Source: Victivallales bacterium (lineage in GTDB: Bacteria > Verrucomicrobiota > Lentisphaeria > Oligosphaerales > Oligosphaeraceae). Taken from it: a stretch of DNA of 42,770 bases. Made by a program: the position numbers and the translations under genes. The notes beneath the pieces are model-generated. The model searched no databases. It worked only from the letters and a program-made list of their open reading frames with translations, and was not told where the DNA came from. The stretch is taken from contig JAGCTA010000061.1 in assembly GCA_017963875.1 (NCBI GenBank), forward strand, positions 1 to 42,770, given 5' to 3'. Positions 1-7,587 of the stretch are shown piece after piece. The stretch's first letter is position 1. Every line of letters starts with the position of its first letter.

Positions 1-750
1 CCTGAATTGGCGAATGCCTGTCGTGTCATTGAAATGGAGAGGTTTGCAGGGGATGGCGATGTGGGGCATGTTGATGAATTCAAGAGAACGCTTCGTGCCG
101 CATTTTTCGCGTTTGTGGTAGGGCTGACTGGCTGTTGTGTCACTACCATGGCTGGCAGGCAATGGCATGAAGCGGTTCAACTGGCCGAAAGAGGAAAAAC
201 ACGCGAGTCTTTGGAATGCTTTCTGCTCCTTGCCGAAGAGTGGTCTTCCTCGCCTGAACTCTCGGAGAATATTTCTGCATTGCTGTCGGTTTTGACTCCA
301 GAGATGGGAGACCGAGCGGAATTATCAGCGGCCGCATGGCGTTTTCATGCACAGATGCAGCGTGCTGTTCGGGAACCAATGTTAGGCTGGATTCAACCAG
401 AGTTCCTTTTGCCGTTGGTGGTTCCGTTGGCGATTCTTGCGGCATTGGCAGGGATGCATGGCCGTCGTCGTATGAGCCTTGCAATGGTAATGTCGTGCGC
501 AACTGTCTTGTCGTTGCTTGTATGCCTTGGCAGTCAACGCCGTTGCTTGCGCTGGCAGGCTGTGACATCGCCGCAGTCCATTGTGCGACTCGCACCAGAC
601 AGGGAATCTCCGACTGCCTTTGAATTTGAGCAGCCAGAGATGGTGACTATAATTGAGGAAGTCCCTCAAAATGGCGAATATGTTTTTGTTCAGTCTTCTA
701 GGGGGAACGGCTGGATAGGGAAGGATTGCCTACTGCCATTTCGTGAATAA
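1..750 (+). CDS. BatE-like TPR/SH3 membrane protein (5' end cut by window)
   Basis: The reading frame is open from the first base, so the true start probably lies upstream; in-window candidates are TTG at 7 and ATG at 34. Seen: a hydrophobic segment near residues 33-50, a helical TPR-like stretch (about 55-95), two further membrane segments (about 131-149 and 155-174), then a C-terminal domain with the pattern SIVRLAPDRES...VQSSRGNGWIGKDCL that looks like a bacterial SH3 fold. The order TPR, two membrane helices, SH3 is that of the C-terminal half of BatE/BatD-type proteins of the aerotolerance (Bat) operons, inner-membrane proteins that accompany MoxR ATPases and VWA proteins. The rest of such an operon would lie upstream, outside the window. 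The family call is by architecture only; a generic SH3 membrane protein is the alternative. Confidence 0.55.
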   Translation, partial: PELANACRVIEMERFAGDGDVGHVDEFKRTLRAAFFAFVVGLTGCCVTTMAGRQWHEAVQLAERGKTRESLECFLLLAEEWSSSPELSENISALLSVLTPEMGDRAELSAAAWRFHAQMQRAVREPMLGWIQPEFLLPLVVPLAILAALAGMHGRRRMSLAMVMSCATVLSLLVCLGSQRRCLRWQAVTSPQSIVRLAPDRESPTAFEFEQPEMVTIIEEVPQNGEYVFVQSSRGNGWIGKDCLLPFRE

Positions 751-794
751 TGCAGAGTGATGTGGCGATTATATTGATTTGAGGGCTGACAAAC

Positions 795-826
795 AAAAAA
801 ACCGAAAATCAAAAAGATTCACGGTT
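795..826 (-). terminator. Rho-independent terminator of the tRNA-Leu gene
   Basis: Read on the minus strand this is an 11-position stem (AACCGTGAATC with GATTTTCGGTT, one T-T mismatch and one G-T pair) closing a TTTTT loop and running into a T tract. It begins only 7 bases past the CCA end of the tRNA. Confidence 0.8.
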
Positions 827-833
827 TTAAATA

Positions 834-919
834 TGGTACCGGGGGGGGATTTGAACCCCCACGGGAGAACTCCCACTGCGACCTGAACGCAGCGCGTCTG
901 CCAATTCCGCCACTCCGGC
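834..919 (-). tRNA. tRNA-Leu (anticodon CAG)
   Basis: On the minus strand a class II tRNA is seen: acceptor GCCGGAG, D-arm region with GGAATTGGCAGACGC typical of tRNA-Leu, anticodon stem CTGCG/CGCAG with loop TTCAGGT (anticodon CAG, reading CUG), a long variable arm GGGAG-TT-CTCCC, T stem GGGGG with TTCAAAT, and an encoded ACCA end. The run of C between the T loop and the acceptor 3' strand is 8 bases. Five are needed for the T stem and four for good acceptor pairing, so the gene is one base shorter than expected (86 instead of 87). Either the acceptor/T region is slightly abnormal or one base is missing from a homopolymer in the assembly. Confidence 0.93.
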
Positions 920-943
920 ATTTTTCTTTTGACATTGCTCAAT

Positions 944-971
944 ACTATACGGCACTTTTTCTCTTTTGCAA
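944..971 (-). promoter_or_regulatory. Promoter of tRNA-Leu
   Basis: Minus strand TTGCAA (966-971), 16 bases, TATAGT (944-949), about 25 bases before the mature tRNA 5' end. The arrangement matches other candidate promoters in this window. Confidence 0.6.
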
Positions 972-1025
972 ATCACAGGATGAAAAAAGTTTCATAAAGA
1001 GTATTGAAGTCCTCAATAGTCAGGC

Positions 1026-1053
1026 TTGACAGAACACAAAGGGATGATAGATT
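1026..1053 (+). promoter_or_regulatory. Promoter of the 1104-4972 operon
   Basis: TTGACA at 1026-1031, 16-base spacer, TAGATT at 1048-1053; the gene starts 51 bases further on. A 6-base inverted repeat (TATTGA at 1002-1007 and TCAATA at 1013-1018) sits just upstream of the -35 box and could be a regulator site, though it is short enough to be chance. Confidence 0.55.
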
Positions 1054-1103
1054 AGGCTGAATTATCCGAACGCAAAGAATAAAGAATAAGGAACAGACGG
1101 AAC

Positions 1104-2981
1104 ATGAAAAAACTCATAGTTTTAAGTGTGCTTGCTGCAAATCTCGTATGTCTTTCCCAGTCATTGCCGAAGCCGATTATCGCGGGATACACGGGGTATT
1201 TCCTCGGGGTGAATAAAATGGAATACTATCTCGACAACCTGTATCCGAAGATGAAGGCGGCGGGATTCAATTCAGTCGAAATCAAGATTCAGCAGAACAA
1301 GCAGCCGTATATGGACATCAAGCCGTATATGACCCAGTTGCACACATTGATTGACGGCGCGCAGGCAAACGGGCTGGCTTTCCAGTTGTATCTTTATCCC
1401 GAACCTGGGAACGCAAAGAAGAATCCGGCAAAGTATCCGCTTCACGCCGCCATTCCGTCCCCTGTGGACAGCATGGGAAAAACGGTGGAAAACACATTCA
1501 GGGCAGACCTGCCGCAAACCTGGCGGGAGTTGTTCAAGCACGCCTACCAATTCGCCGAAGCCTCAAAAGATCTGCCGATCGCGAGCATCAAATTCGACCT
1601 GGAGACCTTCAATCTTGTCATTTCGTATGACGACGACAACTGGAGGGCATTCTGTGCCACCCATCCAGAGCTGAAGGCAGACGAACTGGCGGCACAGCGC
1701 CACCAGTCATTGAAGGAGGCGGGATTGCTTGAAGACTATGAAAAGGCCCAGCTGGACAGGATTTCGCAGGCAGCAAAGGCGTTGGCGGACGACCTTCACG
1801 CAATTGCCCCGACCATGCCGTTGGGAGTCATGCCGCAGGGACACACACTTGCAGACTGCTTTGCAAAGGTGCTTGCAACCGACACCGTTCCAGCTATCAT
1901 CGACAACTGGACGATGTACAACGGCGAGGGCTTCTCCAACAAGTCGATCAATGCCGCGGAGGAAGCGCGGAAGCTTCATCCGAACAATCTGGCGGTCACA
2001 TGGTTTCGAATCAACTCCTACCAACCTGAGGACGTCACGGCATCGGCGTATTTTGCCGCGTCGAAGACGGATGGATATTCCATGTGGACCATCTTCATGC
2101 TTGATGGGGTGGACAACAAGAAGCTCGGCTATCAATTGCCTAAAGGACGGAGGCCAGACGAATACTTCAATTGCTTCAAGGCGGCGAACGACGCGTTGGC
2201 GGCGGATGTCCGCGACGGGACTCTCGGAAAGGCAGAACGAATCGCTTTCAAGGCTCCGAAGCCAATGATTGCGGAGCTTGATTTCAGCAGGCGGAAGATT
2301 CCGGCGCTGCGTCCAGACGGCACTGGAGAGCGGCTCAAGGGCTCGCAGGCGTTTCTCATCCGCGACCAGCAGATAATCTACATCTATGCAAAAACAGGAG
2401 AGGAAATCGATGTGAGCATCTGCCATGAGGCGGGGGAGAAACGTCCGCTCGCGTTGCAGTACGCATTGTTCTCGCCGCAAATGGTCAAGTTGCGCAACGA
2501 GGCAGTCATGCCAGGCCAGACGGAGAAGATGAAAATACCTGCGCCTGAGACTGGCATCTACCTGTTGACAGTCTCAGGCGGCATCGGCGGCCAGGCGTGG
2601 TATTCGGTGGCCGTCGCCAATCCCTACTGGTGCCTTGATGCCTCAAAGGAGGCGTACATATTCCGCTCGCAGACGATCTATGTCCCTGGAAAGACGTTTG
2701 GCAATCCTCAAGTTCATTCCAAGACGCCGCCAAGCCAGGCATACTACATTCAAATTAATGACGGCGAGCGGTTTCTGAACGAGCGCAAGGGACCGATGAG
2801 CTTTGATTTGCCAGATGGCGTCGCCAAAGTCACGTTCTCGGATGCGCCAATCGCCTACTCGCAGGACTTCGAGCTGAGTTTCCCAAAGGGGAAGACACCA
2901 TACATCTACATCGCCCCAGAACGGAGGCTGGTGCCAGTTGACAAAAGAGTTGTTTTCCCAAAGAAGAAAGGGACACCATGA
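1104..2981 (+). CDS. Secreted protein with a glycosidase-like TIM-barrel N-terminal part
   Basis: A 625-residue protein starting with a signal peptide (MKKLIVLSVLAANLVCLSQS, likely cut near residue 20). Residues about 25-380 have the alternating pattern of a (beta/alpha)8 barrel: AGFNSVEIKI, GLAFQLYLYPEP, IASIKFDLETF, LGVMPQG, AIIDNWTMYN, LAVTWFRIN and GYSMWTIF look like successive strands, with acidic residues at strand ends as in glycoside hydrolases (D/E in KFDLETF, D in IIDNW). Residues about 400-625 look like beta-rich domains. No GH family could be assigned. It is the first gene of a two-gene operon with the glycosidase-like protein at 2978, with which it shares the overlap ATGA, implying translational coupling. 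Likely job: processing of a polysaccharide outside the cytoplasm (inference). Confidence 0.8.
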   Translation: MKKLIVLSVLAANLVCLSQSLPKPIIAGYTGYFLGVNKMEYYLDNLYPKMKAAGFNSVEIKIQQNKQPYMDIKPYMTQLHTLIDGAQANGLAFQLYLYPEPGNAKKNPAKYPLHAAIPSPVDSMGKTVENTFRADLPQTWRELFKHAYQFAEASKDLPIASIKFDLETFNLVISYDDDNWRAFCATHPELKADELAAQRHQSLKEAGLLEDYEKAQLDRISQAAKALADDLHAIAPTMPLGVMPQGHTLADCFAKVLATDTVPAIIDNWTMYNGEGFSNKSINAAEEARKLHPNNLAVTWFRINSYQPEDVTASAYFAASKTDGYSMWTIFMLDGVDNKKLGYQLPKGRRPDEYFNCFKAANDALAADVRDGTLGKAERIAFKAPKPMIAELDFSRRKIPALRPDGTGERLKGSQAFLIRDQQIIYIYAKTGEEIDVSICHEAGEKRPLALQYALFSPQMVKLRNEAVMPGQTEKMKIPAPETGIYLLTVSGGIGGQAWYSVAVANPYWCLDASKEAYIFRSQTIYVPGKTFGNPQVHSKTPPSQAYYIQINDGERFLNERKGPMSFDLPDGVAKVTFSDAPIAYSQDFELSFPKGKTPYIYIAPERRLVPVDKRVVFPKKKGTP

Positions 2982-4972
2982 AATACAGCAGCATTTTTGC
3001 CATCAACGGAAAAGACTGCATCCTCGAGCCAGAAGACTGCGGCATCGTCAACGGCCATCTCTGCATGGTCACGCCGTACAATGACGTCGCGCACATCCAA
3101 TCGCTCTATGCGCCGCCGCTGTTCAGCGACGATTTCTTCCTGTATGTCCGATTCAACGGAAAGCGCGTGTGGACAACCGACTATGTATGGGAGCCAGACA
3201 TGCTGACGCGCAGGGGAGATTCGGGCAACTGGCACGTCCAGACGGGGCTCGTCCTCATGGCTGGTCGCCGTGCGGCAATGCTGCATTGTACCGTCAGCAA
3301 TAATGGAGAAGAGGACGCAGAACTCAACGTCCAATATGAGATGACAGGGGCATTGGGGCGTCAGGAGACGTGGCAGTTCTCGCGGCCGATCAAAGCGCCG
3401 TTCGCCACGCATCATTGGGCGGACGGCGTCTTCTCGCTGGCTGTCGCCGATGACAGAATCGCCTTGGCGTCGACGCTGCAATTGACGCCGCAGGAGCATC
3501 TTAAGGCGGGGCTTCTGGACGCCGCGCCGTTGATTGTTCCCGCAGGCCACTCCGTTGAGTTCTGGACGTTCCTCGCGATCGATGAATGCGCTGCCTCTTT
3601 TGAATCCATCGAGACAATGCGAAAGAATCCACAGGAATCGTTCGACGCAAGCCGCCGCGCGTGGGAAAAGCTTTGCGACGCTCTGTTTGCCGCAATGCCG
3701 GACATCGAATCGGATTCAGAGGCATTGACCAAACTGTACCACCGTTCATTGCTTCATCTGCTGCTGAACGAGTGGAGCGTCCCCGAGTTCAAGCTAAAGC
3801 CATTCTACACGACTGGCTCGATCAACGGCTGCTGCACGTGCTGCTACTTGTGGAACTACGGCGAGCCGTACCGTCTGTGGAGCATCCTTTCGCCGACGTC
3901 CGCGAAAGAGCATATACGCGCCTTTCTCAGCGTGGACCTCGCGAATTGCTACGCATTGGCGACGGACGGCGGTCCGATCGGACCGTACTATCCAGTCAAT
4001 CAGGAGAAAATCATCCTGCTGACGCACACATACGTCATGCAGACAGGTGACAAAAAGTTCCTCGATGAATCACTCAACGGCAAGTCCGTCCTCGAACATC
4101 TGCTTGAGCAGGCGTTGTTGCACGACGACCTTGCCAAACCTGCGGTTCTCGTCGACTACGGCGATGGAAACCACCATCTGGAGTTGCGCGGAAAACTGCG
4201 CTACGACGGCATTCTGCCAGACCTGAACCTGCGGCGATGCGTCAATTACCACCTTGTCCAGGAACTTTACGATGTCATGGGAATCAAGCCGCCTGTCGAT
4301 TTGATTCAACGTGCGGAGAATTTGAAGCAGCTGATTCACAATGAATTGTACAGTCCTCAGGACGGATGGTTCTTCGCGGTCGCCCGCGATGGTTCAAGGT
4401 ATCTGCGCTACACGATCCAGATGTTCAAGGCACTCGGCTGGGGCGATTGGGCGCTGACTTCAGAGTCTGAAAAGGCGTTGACGGCGCATTTGATGAATCC
4501 GAAGGAATTTCTCGGGCGCTATGGAATCCATTCGATGTCCAAGCTCGACCCTGCGTATGACGAGCGGGATGTCGACAACGGCGGTCCAGGCGCGTGCGTG
4601 TCGTTCGCGCCAGCTGTTGTCGACAGGCTCTATCAATGCGGCGCGACGGCGGACGCGTCCGAAATCATGTCGCGGCTGCTCTGGAAAGGCGGCGTACTGC
4701 CGTATTTCGGCGATTCGCAGCGCGCGGATGTCATGGACTACTGGCGCAAGACACCGCTACAATGCGATATCGAGGGCGCGGCGTTTGTTCAGACGATTGT
4801 GTTCGGAATGTTGGGGACTCGTATAGGGAGGGACTTTGCAGTGACTTTCAATCCGTCGCTTCTTGATGGTGTCAATTATCTACATGTCAAAAACTTGCGG
4901 CTTTGTGGAAAAATCTACGATGTGACGGTTGAAAGGGATGGGCAGGGCAAAATAAAGGTTAGGTGCTCGTAA
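2978..4972 (+). CDS. Six-hairpin glycosidase-like protein
   Basis: A 664-residue protein with no signal peptide. Residues about 1-220 form a beta-rich N-terminal domain; residues about 240-640 have the helical, aromatic-rich pattern of an (alpha/alpha)6 barrel, for example CCYLWNYGEPYRLW, GGPIGPYYPVNQE, VLVDYGDGNHHLEL, ALGWGDW, RYGIHSMSKLDPAYDERDV and GGVLPYFGDSQRADVMDYW. This is the layout of the six-hairpin glycosidase clan (GH63, GH78, GH94, GH15 and relatives), which hydrolyse or phosphorolyse glycosidic bonds. Acidic residues in GDGNHHLE and PAYDERDVD could be catalytic, but I cannot place the protein in a family. The start overlaps the stop of the previous gene by four bases, so the two are co-translated. 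The partner is exported and this one appears not to be, which is odd for a degradative pair and suggests sequential action on imported fragments. Confidence 0.75.
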   Translation: MKYSSIFAINGKDCILEPEDCGIVNGHLCMVTPYNDVAHIQSLYAPPLFSDDFFLYVRFNGKRVWTTDYVWEPDMLTRRGDSGNWHVQTGLVLMAGRRAAMLHCTVSNNGEEDAELNVQYEMTGALGRQETWQFSRPIKAPFATHHWADGVFSLAVADDRIALASTLQLTPQEHLKAGLLDAAPLIVPAGHSVEFWTFLAIDECAASFESIETMRKNPQESFDASRRAWEKLCDALFAAMPDIESDSEALTKLYHRSLLHLLLNEWSVPEFKLKPFYTTGSINGCCTCCYLWNYGEPYRLWSILSPTSAKEHIRAFLSVDLANCYALATDGGPIGPYYPVNQEKIILLTHTYVMQTGDKKFLDESLNGKSVLEHLLEQALLHDDLAKPAVLVDYGDGNHHLELRGKLRYDGILPDLNLRRCVNYHLVQELYDVMGIKPPVDLIQRAENLKQLIHNELYSPQDGWFFAVARDGSRYLRYTIQMFKALGWGDWALTSESEKALTAHLMNPKEFLGRYGIHSMSKLDPAYDERDVDNGGPGACVSFAPAVVDRLYQCGATADASEIMSRLLWKGGVLPYFGDSQRADVMDYWRKTPLQCDIEGAAFVQTIVFGMLGTRIGRDFAVTFNPSLLDGVNYLHVKNLRLCGKIYDVTVERDGQGKIKVRCS

Positions 4973-4990
4973 TTCGTCCGATGGTTTCTA

Positions 4991-5010
4991 CGCGGCGCTT
5001 TGCGCCGCGC
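4991..5010 (+). repeat. Strong GC hairpin after the glycosidase gene
   Basis: GCGGCGC-TTT-GCGCCGC lies 19 bases after the stop at 4972. It lacks a following T run, so it is not a standard terminator, but it could protect the 3' end of the transcript. It directly abuts the palindromic repeats described next. Confidence 0.6.
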
Positions 5011-5170
5011 ACCCGACAGATATTCTGCCGCCCCTACGGGGCTGAAAAATGGTATGTGCGAGTCCCGTGGGTTTCGCTTCGCTCCACCCACGGCTGTATT
5101 CTGCCGCCCCTACGGGGCTTGCCTATACATACCCGATAGATATTCTGCCGCCCCTACGGGGCTTGCCTAT
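5011..5170 (+). repeat. Three copies of a palindromic intergenic repeat (REP-like)
   Basis: The core TATTCTGCCGCCCC followed by TACGGGGCT occurs at 5021-5043, 5097-5119 and 5141-5163. Each contains the palindrome GCCCC-TAC-GGGGC. Copies 1 and 3 share the left flank ACCCGA(C/T)AGA; copies 2 and 3 share the right flank TGCCTAT. Between copies 1 and 2 is another hairpin, CGTGGGT...ACCCACG (5067-5093). Spacings are unequal (76 and 44 bases), so this is not a CRISPR array. A frame through the repeats gives a RYSAAPTGL-type pseudo-peptide, which I regard as spurious. The likely class is REP-type or miniature element repeats scattered in the genome. Confidence 0.8.
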
Positions 5171-5206
5171 GGCGTCACCGCACTAAAATTCGGTTGCTGT
5201 TCTCGG

Positions 5207-5234
5207 TTGCTAAATGCCCAAAACACTATATATT
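5207..5234 (+). promoter_or_regulatory. Promoter of the rhlB-valS-nifU operon
   Basis: TTGCTA (5207-5212), 16 bases, TATATT (5229-5234), about 95 bases before the GTG start at 5330. It lies just past the repeat cluster, in AT-rich sequence. Confidence 0.5.
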
Positions 5235-5329
5235 ATAAGTTGTTAAATTTACAAGAAAAACAGAACGGATATTTCATGGGACAGAAGGGACCTGAATAGA
5301 TGAAAGAATGACCGTTGAAGGAGAAAATT

Positions 5330-7039
5330 GTGTTTTCTAGTATGATTTCTAAATATCTGGCATGGCAACGCAAAATATGCGAATCAGTCTTTGCCGCCGT
5401 TGAACGTGTGACAGATAAAGAACACGAGCCATCGGATTCGGACGTTGCTGGCAAGCCGAGTGAGCCAACGGCTTTGAAGCATGGGGATGTTGCGCCTGTC
5501 ATGGAGAATCAGGCAGAAACAGGCAAGGTTGCCCTTGAAGGCAAGGCAATAGCGGCCAAAGGCGGAACAGCGGAGGACAGAAAAAAGCGTGGGAAAAATG
5601 CCGATGCCTTGAAAGATAAAAAGGCATCCACATCGGCACCGCGAGTACAAACGCCAGTGCAGGATATCGTTGAAGAAGTCGAGGCACAACCCGAAAGACA
5701 TGAAGAGCCAAAGGCGATGAACGGCTGGGTCATGCCGCCAGCGGTGCGGGAGCATCCTTCAGATATCGTTTTTCAGGATTTCCCACTTGATCCGCGAATC
5801 CAGCGAGCCTTGCTTGAGGATTTGAAATTTACCAAATGCACGCCGATTCAGGGGCTGACGCTTCCGCACGCACTGGCGGGCGCGGACATCGCAGGAAAGG
5901 CACAGACGGGAACTGGGAAAACGGCGACGTTCCTTATTTCCATGCTTCAGCGCTTTCTTGGTGAAAAGGGTGACAAGCGAGCCCCGAATCAGCCGTATGC
6001 GCTTGCATTGGCTCCAACACGTGAACTTGCCATTCAAATCGCTCATGATGCGAATAGCCTGACAGCGTATTGTCATTTCAAGACCGTGGCTGTCTATGGG
6101 GGCATGGATTATGAAAGACAGCGCAGATTGCTCAATTCCAACGTTGACCTCGTTGTCGCGACTCCTGGCCGTCTGATCGATTTTCTGCAACAGCATGTGC
6201 TCAATCTCGATGCTATTCAGGTGTTGATAATTGATGAAGCCGACAGAATGCTGGATATGGGCTTCATACCTGATGTCAAGCGAATTGTTTCGCGTCTGAA
6301 GGGGCCAGAGACACGTCAGACAATGTTGTTCAGCGCAACTTTGAATAATGACATCATGAATCTGGCGGCACGCTGGATGCGCCCGAACCCCGTGAAAATG
6401 GAAGTCGAACCAGAGCATATTGTCGCGGACGGAATTGACGAGACGGTATATGCGCTTCGCGCGGAGGAGAAACTGCCTGCGCTTCTTTGGACGTTGAGCC
6501 ATGAGGATTGCCGTCGGGTACTGATTTTCAGGAACCGACGTAGCGAGGTTGAGTCGCTTCATGAGGAACTGATGCGCTATGGCGTTGCCTCTGAGATGCT
6601 ATCAGGCGATGTTGACCAGAAGAAACGCCTGCGGATTCTGGAGGATTTCAAATCAGGGAAGATTCAGGTGATTGTTGCGACGGATGTCGCAGGGCGTGGC
6701 ATCCATGTCGATGACGTGACGCATGTCATCAACTATGATTTTCCATACGAGGCGGAGGATTATGTCCATCGTGTCGGCAGGACGGCGCGCGCGGGGCACC
6801 GCGGGCGTGCCATCAGTTTTGCCGATGAATATAGTTCATTTGTCATTCCAGACATTGAGAAGTTCATTTCACGGCCATTGCCGATTACCCAGCCGACAGA
6901 TGAAATGCTGAAATTGCCAGAGGCGTTCAGAAATATTAGGCCAAGGAATGAAAAACCTCATTCCATGAGTTCCCATGCCAGATCTGGAAATGGTGGATAT
7001 CGTGGCGGACGCGTTCGTAGAGGAGGCCCGAGGCGATAA
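5330..7039 (+). CDS. rhlB: DEAD-box ATP-dependent RNA helicase, RhlB-like
   Basis: Start GTG at 5330 is chosen because AAGGAG (5318-5323) lies 6 bases upstream; an in-frame TTG at 5315 and ATG at 5342 fit poorly. The first ~140 residues are a charged, low-complexity extension rich in A, E and K. The helicase core follows in order: Q motif (CTPIQGLTLP), motif I AQTGTGKT, Ia PTRELA, GG, Ib TPGR, II DEAD, III SAT, then in domain 2 SGDVDQKKRLRILEDF, ATDVAGRGI and HRVGRTARAGHRG. The wording around SGDVDQKKRLRIL and the FxxFxL start of the core follow E. coli RhlB, a partner of the RNA degradosome. The tail is rich in R and G (RGG-like), fit for RNA binding. It is first in an operon with an RNA methyltransferase and valyl-tRNA synthetase. 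Confidence 0.93.
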   Translation: MFSSMISKYLAWQRKICESVFAAVERVTDKEHEPSDSDVAGKPSEPTALKHGDVAPVMENQAETGKVALEGKAIAAKGGTAEDRKKRGKNADALKDKKASTSAPRVQTPVQDIVEEVEAQPERHEEPKAMNGWVMPPAVREHPSDIVFQDFPLDPRIQRALLEDLKFTKCTPIQGLTLPHALAGADIAGKAQTGTGKTATFLISMLQRFLGEKGDKRAPNQPYALALAPTRELAIQIAHDANSLTAYCHFKTVAVYGGMDYERQRRLLNSNVDLVVATPGRLIDFLQQHVLNLDAIQVLIIDEADRMLDMGFIPDVKRIVSRLKGPETRQTMLFSATLNNDIMNLAARWMRPNPVKMEVEPEHIVADGIDETVYALRAEEKLPALLWTLSHEDCRRVLIFRNRRSEVESLHEELMRYGVASEMLSGDVDQKKRLRILEDFKSGKIQVIVATDVAGRGIHVDDVTHVINYDFPYEAEDYVHRVGRTARAGHRGRAISFADEYSSFVIPDIEKFISRPLPITQPTDEMLKLPEAFRNIRPRNEKPHSMSSHARSGNGGYRGGRVRRGGPRR

Positions 7040-7051
7040 CGCGGGAAGGGT

Positions 7052-7579
7052 ATGCAGGTCAGGCAGGGTGACAGAAACGTTCCGCTTGAGCAGGGGAAAT
7101 TGCCAGTGGCATTGGTGCTCGACAGGCTTCGCAGCGCCTACAATGTCGGCAATCTCTTTCGTGTCTCTGAGGCGACGAGGGCGGAGAAAATCATTGCCTG
7201 CGGATATACGGCGGCACCGCCGCATCCAAAACTGGAGAAGACAGCACGAGGGTGTGACAGCATTGTTCCATGCGAGGTTGTCGAAACTGGCGAGGAGGCT
7301 GTCAGGAAACTGAAGGCACAGGGATATACCGTCTATGCGGTGGAGACTGTGGAGGGGGCATCCATGTATTACGAAACGGAGTTCAAGTTTCCTTGCGCTC
7401 TTGTTTTAGGAAACGAGGCATTGGGCATTTCAGAGGAGGCGCTTGCCCTTTGCGATGGGGCAGTTGCTTTGCCAGCGCTGGGGCTGAAGAACAGCATCAA
7501 CGTTGGCAATGCGGGGGCCGTGGTTTTGTTTGAAGCATTACGTCAATATAGGTTGAAAACATTAAACGTCGAAAGGTAA
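7052..7579 (+). CDS. SpoU/TrmH-family RNA 2'-O-methyltransferase
   Basis: A 175-residue SPOUT enzyme that would transfer a methyl group from S-adenosylmethionine to a ribose 2'-OH in tRNA or rRNA. The three family motifs are present: motif 1 RSAYNVGNLFR (near residue 27), motif 2 LVLGNEALGIS (near 123) and motif 3 LGLKNSINVGNAGAVVLFEA (near 146), which together form the trefoil knot and cofactor site. There is no N-terminal substrate-binding extension, so the exact target cannot be named. It begins 12 bases after the helicase stop and ends 8 bases before valS, so all three are co-transcribed. Confidence 0.9.
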   Translation: MQVRQGDRNVPLEQGKLPVALVLDRLRSAYNVGNLFRVSEATRAEKIIACGYTAAPPHPKLEKTARGCDSIVPCEVVETGEEAVRKLKAQGYTVYAVETVEGASMYYETEFKFPCALVLGNEALGISEEALALCDGAVALPALGLKNSINVGNAGAVVLFEALRQYRLKTLNVER

Positions 7580-7587
7580 AAGAGACA

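Noticed and set aside
5015..5170. CRISPR-like direct repeats
   Set aside because: Only three copies, unequal spacing (76 and 44 bases), palindromic cores and shared flanks; no cas genes. They fit REP-like intergenic repeats.
5000..5299. Open frame of 99 codons through the repeats (RYSAAPTGL-type peptide)
   Set aside because: It is made of the repeated hairpins, has no ribosome site and no family resemblance; judged spurious.
5759..6562. Minus-strand open frame of 267 codons inside the helicase gene
   Set aside because: Antisense to conserved helicase motifs; composition typical of a shadow frame.
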